Source: Isoetes taiwanensis
Lineage: Eukaryota; Streptophyta; Lycopodiopsida; Isoetales; Isoetaceae
Assembly (NCBI GenBank): GCA_021234155.1
Contig: JAJEKV010000060.1
Span: 3,766,451 to 3,830,450, forward strand
Direction of reading: 5' to 3'
DNA length: 64,000 nt
In this document: positions 23,995 through 33,269 of the stretch, in pieces
How positions within the stretch are numbered: position 1 is the stretch's first letter
How the letters are laid out: every line of letters begins with the position of its first letter
Notes under the pieces: generated by a model
Databases searched by the model: none
Seen by the model: only the letters and a program-made list of their open reading frames with translations
What the model was told of the DNA's origin: nothing
Program-made: the position numbers and the translations under genes

Positions 23995-24211
23995 CCTTTG
24001 GAAAATGGAATATAGTAATTCGTTCAAGGCTGGAGTTAGCATCTTGATGTTATGAATTTAGTTGATCTTGATGTCTTGATCTTGGTGAACTTGGGGTCAC
24101 TGCGAGTGTTTGCTAATGCCATGCATCTGTACGCTTTTGGTACTTGTTCACTATTTATTTTCGTAGCTATTTAGTGCATGTAGGGCTTGATACTATACAA
24201 TTAAGCCAATC

Positions 24212-24708
24212 AGTGATGTGAAATAGGATATTGCACAGTTACGCGAGTTAGTGAAGCTAGTTATGTAAAGGTGATTGCTTGGGCTGCGGATAGTGGTCTA
24301 GGACAGGTTAACAAGAATGTTTAAATAGTTAAGGTCTAGCTTCCATGTCTACCAAATTTTGACTAAACTTCTTACTGTCATCTCGGAATCTATCAAGTGC
24401 CTCCACTGCTGCGGCAGACAGTTCAGCTTGGAAAGTAGGAAAATGCTTAAGCTCCTGTAGAAACAATACTTGAGTACTCCTGGTGCAGCACAATTCGAAA
24501 TATCCTGTGCAAATCATGTGTTTTTCTTACATGTGTCTCATTGATTGCCTTGCGTACAAGATCCTTCAATGATGTGAAATAGGATATTGCACAGTTAAGC
24601 AAGTTAGTGAAGCCAGTTATGTAAAGATGATTGTAAAGGTGATTGCTTGGGCTGCGGATAGTGGTCTAGGATGGGTTGACAAGAAGGATTAAATAGTTAA
24701 GGTCTAGT
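24212..24708. repeat. Pair of about 130-bp direct repeats bracketing a captured gene fragment
   Basis: 24212-24341 and 24567-24708 share TGATGTGAAATAGGATATTG through TTAAATAGTTAAGGTCTAG, with a small insertion in the second. The dynamin-related fragment fills the space between them almost exactly. Confidence 0.85.
24341..24570 (-). pseudogene. Dynamin-related protein fragment, two exon pieces with intron, inside the transposase intron
   Basis: On the minus strand, SLKDLVRKAINET (to about 24531) is followed by a donor GTAAGA, a short intron and acceptor CTACAG. Then comes ELKHFPTFQAELSAAAVEAL, then DRFRDDSKKFSQNLVDMEA (24454 down to about 24341). This is the stalk (middle/GED-proximal) region of plant dynamin-related GTPases, which cut or tubulate membranes. 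The correct splice site between the pieces shows a DNA-level copy. It lies antisense in the large transposase intron, so it is captured filler and not a working gene. Confidence 0.75.
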
Positions 24709-27189
24709 TTTATGGTGGGAAATGGAATACAGTCCAGAAATGAATGCTATGATATGCTAATTAAGCTTATTGCTACAATGATGCATTTGTGTGCTCTTCT
24801 TTTTGCAAAATGCTTATGTTGACTGTTGTCAAACTGCAGATCCATGACCAAGTTGAACAATTTGACGATAAGGGGGCCTCCAAAAGTAGGAAGAAACCTG
24901 TGGTCAAACTTGCATACAAGACCACTAGTACTGCACTTGTGCTGCAGCAGGCCAAAACAGTTTTGAAAAACTTTATACCTCATAACTACGAGGCTAGATG
25001 ACAGGCACAACAATTTAGGAATTGTCTTGCCACATTTCCTGAAGGTACAGTAGTCTCAGTGATTGACTTCGCTGAGAACTACACCTTTAAGATTCAACAA
25101 GAGATTCAGAACTTGCATTGGAGGAATGACCAATGCAGCATATTGGTCCACATCACCTACAGACATGCTCCTAGAGTTGATGCTAGTACCGTGAATGAAT
25201 CAGAAAGAAAGATAATAAAAGAAACACATTTTTATATTAGTGACGATCGAGAACATGATGTACTATTTGTGCAGTACTGTCTAGACCAGCGTGCTAAATT
25301 CCTTGAGCAGGAAGGTGCGCACATAAACGAGCACATCATTTGGTCTGATGGCTGCTCCAGTCAGTTCAAAGGTGCTAGACAATTCTTTTATCTTGGTAGG
25401 TCTTTCCAAGCAACAGGTGTTCCGATAAAGTGGAACTATTTTGGTTCGTATCATGGAAAAGGTATTTGCTCATTTAATATTTATTATTTCTGTTTTTTTC
25501 TGCTCGTAGTTCTAGCTAATTGGATGACATATTTGCATTCAACTGACTAATAACATATTTTGGGTTTGGCTATTATTGAATCTTTATGCACATAAAGGGC
25601 TTTCTAGAGTTGAAATGCTTTTTGAATGTTCTGGAGCCAGAGATTGCTAATCACAAGATTATAGTGGAATATTCTGTGCATGTGCAGGGTTGGCAGTGTT
25701 GCTAGAGTATGTTTATGGGCTTAGATTTAATAAGCTATTTTGGTGGTTGTATAACATGTTGGTTGTTGCAAAGATAGATTTATGTGTTTGTCCATAATGC
25801 TTAGTAGGGAATGATACATGGTAGTCTATAGTAGGTTGCATAGAAGTCTGCTAGTAGTGTACAGTAGGTTGTATAGTGGTCTGCAAGTAGGCTAATCAAT
25901 AGGAAGTGTGAAACTTACTACATACAAGTTGTAGCATGAAGTAAGTAGGTTACGCAGCCATAGTATGATTGAAATAGCTTGTTGTTATGGTTATTAAAGG
26001 CACTGCATGCGTGGGCAGGGATGTAGGACTTAGGTATTGATTGATAGCACATGCACGTGTAGACAGGCTCAACATATTTTTTGGAGATGGTTTAAGCTAT
26101 TTAAGGCTTAGGTAATAGGTCATGCATGTATGGTTTGCAGGCATGGTGGTTTACAGCTAGAGGTTTTGCTTTAATATAAGGGTGTATGTTTGCTACAATA
26201 GAGCAAGATCTCGCTACTAGAACTATTAATTATTATTTTAACTCCGTGTCTTTTTCCTTTACAGGAGAACATAATGGAGCAGGTGTTGTGATAAAGAGGG
26301 CAATGACATTTGAAATGCTCAAAGGGGATTTTGTGCCATTGTGAAATGCTCATGATGCTGTAGTCTTTCTGAATCAACACTTTAGTAATTGCCAACATCT
26401 TGAAAACAAGTCCACATTTAGGTATATTCAGTCAGTCAAAGTTTAAGCATTTCTGTTGAACAATGATATGAGCATTTGTGTTAAGAAATTACGTAAGACA
26501 TCCACTATGCTACTGCAGATTCTTTTGGCAAAATAAAATTGGACAAGGTGGATCGGAGTCAGAGATTTGACTGCGAAACCTTAAAAGGCTCGAGCAAGTT
26601 TCATGCCATTCGACCAGTGCAGAGATTAGACCCTACTCAAGTTGCCCACATGAATTTTTCTTGCTTTTGTCATGCTTGTTGGAAGGGAAAGTATAACAGT
26701 TGCATGAACGGATCTCGAATTGGGACATGGCAGTACTCTGAACTCAATCCTGGTGTGCTAGATTTAGCAGAATTGGTGGATGGCCATGTTTTTGAGGGTG
26801 AGGCAGATTGGAAGTCAGATATTATTGATATTGGCGATAATTTTGCTGTAGTTGCAGAAATTGGAAACAAAATGCTGATTTTTACTTGCTTAGATGCACG
26901 CATATTAAACATGTAGTGGAGAAAGCATTTAAGGATCCTTGGGGCCAATATTTTGCCAGAAAGGAAGTTGTTGTAACAAGACTTGGTATGAAATCTTGGC
27001 AATGGGATGTTCGAGCTGTTAAGAAGAAAACCAGATGCCAATATATACAGCCACTTGGTCACAGCATGCAATTTTGAGTTGATCCATAAAGGTGGTGACA
27101 TGTACTATTTGCCAGAACACCTACATGAAATGATCATGGATAGTTTGCCTGACAAGTCTACAATAACTTGATGTTGCTGGAAGTTCTGG

Positions 27190-28080
27190 AAGCAATGGTC
27201 AAGAACAGGAAGACAACATTGTGACTGCACCATGTAAGAAAATATCGAAGAGGTCAAAGAATTATGCTCTCTGATTCTGATTAATCATTATGCTCACAGA
27301 CCTATTTCATAACCTATGTAGACAAATAGTATGTGAATGGGAGCTCTTATTGTAGTTATTATCACTCCTGCATTCTTTGGTATGGAGGATTTAATCTAAT
27401 ATAATTTCTGAAACTATGCCAGCAGATTTATAGTATGTAAATGGGAGCTAGATAGGACGTTGTTGCAATTTTGCTTTCCTGTTAAACAGTAGAAGGATGG
27501 AAGCTGTAAGGTATTACAATAAAAGGATGGAACTTATTAACCTATGTTATGGTTCTTTTTCCATCTCTCTATGGTTGGACTGACTGGCCCAGTTCTCTCT
27601 TTTCAACATGATCTTGCACATCCAACTTATAACCATAACACTTACAATGATCTTGTATATCCTACTTAACTCAAGTTGTTATTTTATGGTAAAGAAAGTT
27701 GGCATTGGGAAATCAGTATTTTGTTAAGCATTGTCATTGTACAACAAATAAAATGAAGGTTCAATGATTTGTATAAAATGATCTTGTAGATTGGTTCTAT
27801 AACCATAACAAAAAGAATGAAAAACTTCCATGTTTCATTCTGGAAAAGCAAATATGATGGGTTATAACTGCATGTTCTATTCCAGAGCTTCAAAGAGAAG
27901 GTAGAATTAATTCAAAGCTTGAACAGAAGTAGTAATTCACAACAAAAAAAGGTTTACACTGCTGTATAATCAAATTCTTTTTTTCCTTGCCTTAAAAAAA
28001 AAATAATAATCAAATTCTGTGATCATAATTATGAGATATCTAGTTCATGCTGCGTGTTGCATCTGTTTGCAAAGTACATT
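27190..28080. other. Spacer between transposase relic and copy B
   Basis: AT-rich, with no recognisable coding. It contains two TATGTGAATGGGAGCT-like words (near 27330 and 27440) and A-rich runs near 27990. The duplicated block resumes sharply at 28082. Confidence 0.5.
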
Positions 28081-28313
28081 GTCGTTTAATAAACAAGATC
28101 TTAAACACTAAGCCTGTAGCTGCATTATAGTAGAATGAAACAGCCCCATGCAAAAGTTGAATGGCATCCACACGCCATCATTTGGAAACTTTGCCCCTAA
28201 TGGTACAAGTATTCAAAATGTTCTATTATGGTTCATCTTCTCCTGTATACATGGAAACATCAAGTTAAAGTCAAGCTTAGAGACTAAAACATGGCGAGAC
28301 TGCAGTAACTAAC

Positions 28314-30557
28314 CTGTCTTATCCTCAACCACTTTTCAATCGTATCTTCATTTTTTCCACCTACTATCTGAGCAGGAACCTCATTTTCAACCCATATACT
28401 TTGGATGATTATGTCTTGCGCTGCTTTTTCCTCAACTACGATATGAGGAGTAACATTGTCTTCAGCACAGGCTTCATCTACATCTATCCTGTCTATAACT
28501 GATGCACCTGCTTACAAAGGATAAAATCTTAAGACTACTCAATGTTTCAAGTGATAATAGAAAAAGTTTGATCCCACCTTTCAATGAATATGAATTTGAG
28601 GTCTTTTCTGCAACTAAAGAACCTGCTTAGAGAAAAGGACATTCAGTTGTGTGATTGATTCAAAGTGCCCTACAAAGGAAATACCTGATTTGAAGTTGCC
28701 TTCCAAAGGAGAGGCATTTGGAGGACTATTCTACTTGATTAACGCAAGTTGCGCCATCTTCACTTGATGGTACAGAAACATGTTTAAGCTTCTTCACAAT
28801 TAGATTGGTTTCACAATCATCACTGCCATCTTTGATTTCCTCTTCACAGTTGTAACCGAGTTCTTGCATAAGACCTGCTGGCACTTGTGTGCATCCATGA
28901 ACTATGCATGTCCAAGCATCTGCTACAGCTTGGAAACAACAAACATGATAAGTGTGTTGGCACTTCAGTTTTACTATAAACAAGTATTCATATGTGTATA
29001 GCAATCCACATGCCGCACAAATATTACTACTCTATTCCAGTAGGGAGTTTGTAAATGCCCGCTCAGGGCTTCAAACACTTCCCTGATTTAAAATGATGTT
29101 GCATTGCAAGAAAATGCATTCGCTTTGCATTCCAATGGCAAATTTCATCAGTCAAAGATGCAACACTCGACGATAGAGAGGAAAGTTTGTTCTCCAACTG
29201 GTTCTTTTTCTCAGAATTCAAACTTTTATAAGCAGACTCCATTGCTGACTTCAAGTTCTGTTGCTCAATTCGAAGCGTGAAAATTGCTGGTGCCATGTTC
29301 TCATCATCTCCGAAATCATCTATCAAATCCTTAAATTGTGCAGTCTTTTCCTCCATCATAGAAGCTAGTGATTTCAGCACTGCTTCTGATCCTTGCACAT
29401 TCCCCTCCAGCCTAAGAAGTTCATGCTCTGTGTTGGCAATGGCAATTTCTGTCTTGCTTTTCTCATTCATCAATGACTTCAAATGTTCCATGACAACAGT
29501 CAAATTGACAACAATAGGATCAACTCCATCACATTGAGATTTCCTTTTTTGCTCTACTGACATTTTCATAGAATCAAAGGCAAACTGGGCCCAATCCACT
29601 TCAAATTTTGCTTCAAAGTTCGCTGCCATGCAAATGCTCTGGCAAACCAAGTGCGAGCTTCATGATTTGTGAGTCCTTGTTGGTAAACTCGCTTGATTAA
29701 ACCATTCCATTAGAGGAAAAATGAGATCACATTTTGTCCCATTAAAGGATGCTTAAAATGCCATGTCAGCTTTTTAAACTGTCCAATAAGAGAAGAGCTC
29801 CAGTTTATCTTATTCCAGTATTATGTGGCAGCCTGTAATTAATGCAGCTGCAACTAACTTCTGTAGTATCATTTTTTCATTATAACTTTTGATCCAGAAC
29901 TCCGATTCAAAAACTTTTTATAGCAATGGGTTCGTCTTCACAAGATCTATCTAGTGATAACCCATTCATACATCTTTTACGATATAAATATATAAGAAAT
30001 AAGCAAAAAATCATATTTTTTTAAGGTTAATGCATATGACCATATTGAAATACATCATAACCATATATCATTGGAAAGATCTTTTCATTCCGCATCTAAT
30101 GCAACAAACGCCGCAACATTTTGACAAGTGGATCAAAAGTTATAGGGGAAAAATGACAGCAATGAAGTTGTTGGTGCTGCATTAATTGCAGTTAATAGAG
30201 GGTAGCCATTCCATTGGAGGATTCTTATGGGGATAAAATGAGATCTCAAATTTCCTCTAATGAATTCTTCTGCAAACTGAGGCTGGATCATGGAAACATG
30301 GATTTTACCATTTTTAAGTGGAACTCTCCATACGCTAAGGAATTCTGCTTCTATAATGTCTGATTTCTTCACATTCTTGGGATGTCTAACTGTAGAACAC
30401 AACCCACGAAGCTCATCAAATTCTATCTTTGTTCTTGCTAGTGGGATCTGCAAAGAGAGATTAAGCAATTTCAGCTGTAATCTTAGGGATTGGCACAAAG
30501 GAAAAACCTAAAAAAACTCTTAAGAAAAAAACATACTTCATCTATTGCGTTCTCCAT
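28314..30557 (-). pseudogene. Coiled-coil/RING-like protein, copy B, interrupted by a foldback element
   Basis: Near-identical to copy A from ATG 30557 (MENAIDEA) to the last exon at 28314-28506, which here is fuller (ASVIDRIDVDEACAEDN through TIEKWLRIRQ, then donor GTTAGT). The zinc-finger frame runs without the break seen in copy A (PAGLMQELGYNCEEE), but an 11-base loss after CVNQVE shifts the end, and a stop follows GKCLKP. A 555-bp foldback element (29708-30262) splits the region between FARAFAWQ and FAEE, and GQSNPAK is missing. The two copies have different lesions, so each decayed on its own after duplication. Confidence 0.6.
29708..30262. mobile_element. Foldback/MITE-like element inside copy B
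   Basis: Comparison with copy A (empty site at about 20,579) defines the insertion. The tips are inverted: CATTAGAGGAAA..TGAGATC on the left, the same read backward on the right, and pairing continues imperfectly for about 130-190 bases per arm. The inner ends are AATTAATGCAGC and ATAACTTTTGATCC on the left and their complements on the right. There is no ORF. No clear target-site duplication is visible (flanks ..AACCATTC and AATTCTTC..). A transcript would fold into a long hairpin. Confidence 0.8.
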
Positions 30558-30744
30558 GGCGCCAGCATTAAAGTGTTGGCGGTGATTTGCACTGATAGAA
30601 GGATTACCGGATGAATCGAGTGCCAAATTCAACTGGATGAATCGAGCACCAAATTCGACCGAATGAACCAAAATGAAATAAAGTGACGTGAAAAGAAGGG
30701 CAGTCAAATTTGACATCATTTTATCTTCTTCATTTACTTTGGCT

Positions 30745-31260
30745 CAACAAAAATGTCTGAAAAAAGAAAGAAATCGTGATTAAGATGGGAAAAGCAATCC
30801 TGAGATAGTGACTAGTTACAGTATTCATCATACAGGTCGTTGGGCTCTCAATCTCATCAACCTAGTTGGGGATTTGGTGAGACACAAAATAATCCAATTG
30901 CTCTATATGCCAATGCAGTAGAAACAATCAAATCATTATTTGAAAGCAACTCTGACAAACCTGTGCACCTAAAGATTGCGGCAAAACACATCCATGCCAT
31001 ATTTGTCGGAAGGACTTCTTGAAATCATACGAACACCTAAATTTTGTAACTTTGGATTTTTGACAAATTGAAAAAATTCTAGGTGCTAAAAATCCTCACA
31101 ACTTCAGACAAAATAGCCGGAGAAAAAAATCCAAGAAATTTTTCACTTGCCAACAAAATCAAATTTAAACAATAGATATTTTGAATTTGGTATTCTAGCC
31201 ATTATATTTTGCACTTTGACAGCCTATTTGGACCAACAATGGGCGGGTTACTCTAGTATA
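30745..31260. other. Short spacer with an unassigned 60-codon frame
   Basis: A plus-strand frame at 30840-31022 has the helical run VETIKSLFES and ends IFVGRTS. It is loosely like the helical part of the transposase (VMEILKNLFES) but too weak to call. Otherwise there is nothing in about 500 bases before the PAL relic. Confidence 0.35.
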
Positions 31261-31262
31261 GT

Positions 31263-33003
31263 TCACAAAGAGCAATCTTTGAAGCTTGAAAAGTTCAAGT
31301 TTATTGAATTAAATCTTTCAGACAATGCCATGAACACCTTGTTAATTTCTTCCCCAGGAGATGTCTTCTGTATGCCACTCAAGAGCCTTGTTCCGGCCTC
31401 CTTTCTCACAAATTCATACAAGAACCAAGTCCGGCACTCTTCAATTCTGTTGGGCAGAGCATGAACACCCTTGTCATATTTTTCTCGTGCTGCAGGAATC
31501 TCCTCTGTCAGCTCCCTTGCCAATTCTCGCTCAAACCTTTGAATTTTGGCAAACAGGGAAGCATCTGCTGTTTTTGCATTCTTCAATCCGAATTCCACCA
31601 AAACCTTTCTGAGCTCCTGAATCAGAGGATATGAAGCATTGGCAGCGTCATCGATGTAGCTAAATACATGCTGATGATCCACAACTCGGAGCAGATCCTT
31701 CTCGCAGAATCTGAGAGAAGACAGTTCCCCTGGTTCATCTATTAAAAGGGTCTTTTTTGCAACTCTGGCCACGATCTACTTGACAGTAGACTGCATAATC
31801 TCTTCAAGATGCCGCAGATCGACTGCCTGGCAAAGGGCGATGAGGAAAGTGGAGCTCATGAGCTTCAAAATCTCAACAGCCTCTTCGGTCTTCCTGGCAG
31901 AGATCAAGCCAAGAGAATTTACATCCTGATTATGCTGCTCTGCGCTCTGCACATGATTTGTGACCGGATTTGCGAGGACTTGGAGCTCGGAGGTGTAAGA
32001 AACCATGGCAATTTCGGCCCCTTTCATGCCATAATCGAGGCTGGGATTAGGGCCGCCGCTGAGATTTGAAGGCAATCCATTGTTGTAGTAATCGTTGACA
32101 AGCTCTGAGAATTGGGCGAACATGAGCTTCCCAATTGCAGCTATGGCGAGACAGGTGGTATCCATGGAAACACCAATTGGGGTGCCCTGAAAATTTCCGC
32201 CATGAAGGGCTTTATCTCTGCTAACATCAATGATCGGATTATCATTGACGGAATTGATCTCTCTCTCAATTGAATGAGTGGCAGCTCTGATCACTTCGAT
32301 TTGGGGACCCAGCCACTGCGGCGAGGTCCTGAGAGCATATCTGTCCTGTTTGGGCTTCTTGAGGGGGTCTGTTTCGTGCAATTTTGCAGCGGCTTTCATG
32401 TAAGAGCTGCCGTCTAGCACAAATTCCTGAATAGCAGCAGCTTCGATCTGTCCAGGGTGATGCTTCAATCTGTGAGTGAGAGGATCAGTGTATTCGGGCT
32501 TGCCTTGCATTGCCCTGCAACAGAGTATTGGTCCGCACCAACATGGCTGCTCTGGCCGTAGAACAGGGCAGAGTATTTGCATTGCCATTTCCCAACACTC
32601 CGGCATTCAGAAATCGGATCAATTCCTTCTGAAGCTCCACCCCTTGATTAGTCCGGCGGTGAGACGCGGCCCCAAATCCGGTGGTGACTCCATTTGTGTC
32701 AGTGCCCTTCATCACATTGTCCAGAACCCAATTGGAGCTCTCGTCCACCCTTTCCTTTGCAATTTCTTCATCCAGACTAACCCTCACGTCTGATCTTCTG
32801 GCTACCGCTGCAACTTGTGCCACTGTTAGAGTCTGGCCTCTGATCCAAACCTCTGCCGAACTGGAATACTCCTCCACCATATCCTGGACTTCCTCAAAAT
32901 GACTCCTTTTAGTGTATTCAACAGATTTCGCCCAATTGAGGGGGTCTTCGACCCTGGCATTTTTGCACAAACCAACAGAATCGAGGTCTTGAGGACAAGC
33001 CAT
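31263..33003 (-). pseudogene. Phenylalanine ammonia-lyase (PAL) pseudogene, catalytic segment deleted
   Basis: PAL turns phenylalanine into cinnamate, the entry to lignin and flavonoids. From ATG 33003 the frame reads [40 protein letters not shown] and [10 protein letters not shown]. It then jumps to [21 protein letters not shown] in another frame. About 120 residues are gone, including the Ala-Ser-Gly triad that forms the MIO prosthetic group. The rest is well kept ([39 protein letters not shown]). An in-frame TAG at 31776-31778 follows STVK, where PALs I recall have Gln. The usual catalytic Tyr in TDTYGV is Asn (TDTNGV, residue 104). There is no intron at the SHRR position and no poly-A tail, so this is a decayed DNA copy of an intronless PAL. 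Confidence 0.92.
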
Positions 33004-33106
33004 AGCCGAGCAGAATAGAAGGAATCCGGTGCTGTTGTATTGGATTGGCTATGATGTATCAGACCTCCTTGCCTTTTGCAGTTGGTTTGAGAACTTCAAA
33101 TGGCTG

Positions 33107-33235
33107 TTATATTTATCCAGATGCCAAACAGTGTGGGACAAACTCTAAAAACCTAATAAAAACCTAACAAGTATAAAAAAACCCACAGATTTTGACCGGA
33201 AAATTTCATGCAATTTTAACCTATAGATTTTGACC
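33107..33235 (-). promoter_or_regulatory. PAL-relic promoter: TATA-like box and duplicated W-box segment
   Basis: TAAATATAA (minus strand, 33107-33115) lies about 105 bases before the PAL ATG. Further upstream, a segment with TTTTGACCGGAAAA is present twice (33190-33197 and 33228-33235 for the TTTTGACC part), 38 bases apart. TTGACC is the core bound by WRKY factors, which act in defence-induced transcription. The two copies are part of a direct repeat of about 37 bases. Confidence 0.55.
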
Positions 33236-33269
33236 GGAAAACTTCCTGCAATTTTCTTTTCCTTTGGGA

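Larger units (their letters stand above)
21431..27185 (+). pseudogene. DDE-like transposase gene, multi-exon, broken
   Basis: ATG 21431 starts MGDENDNGLGAQHA, then an early stop. Exons follow at 21642-22192 (basic, helical; frame change near 22010), 22268-22705 (CCCVHH, then CTCKC, then CKKCG: zinc-binding cysteines), 24840-25461, 26265-26421 and from 26519 on, all with GT-AG borders. The 24840 exon holds the core: SVIDFAENYTF and HIIWSDGCSSQFKG, then SYHGKG joined to EHNGAG. Together these look like an RNase H/DDE core. From memory, proteins with DFAENY, SDG..(A/S)Q(Y/F)K and HGK are common in animals and plants as uncharacterised transposase-derived families. Stops in frame: TGA after NYEAR (24999) and after DFVPL (26341). 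The tail (YYLPEHLHEMIMD) is frame-shifted. Likely dead. Confidence 0.6.

Noticed and set aside
18908-30742. The 2.2-kb direct repeats as LTRs of a retrotransposon
   Set aside because: They contain an intron-bearing gene on the opposite strand, lack TG..CA ends and primer-binding sites, and the interior is a DDE-like gene, not gag-pol.
30840-31022. 60-codon frame as a remnant of a second transposase copy
   Set aside because: Only a short helical run is loosely alike; no cysteine motif or splice site supports it.
31263-33003. PAL relic as a processed (retro-copied) pseudogene
   Set aside because: No poly-A tract or target duplication at its ends; a TATA-like box and W-boxes remain upstream, and intronless PAL genes exist in gymnosperms.
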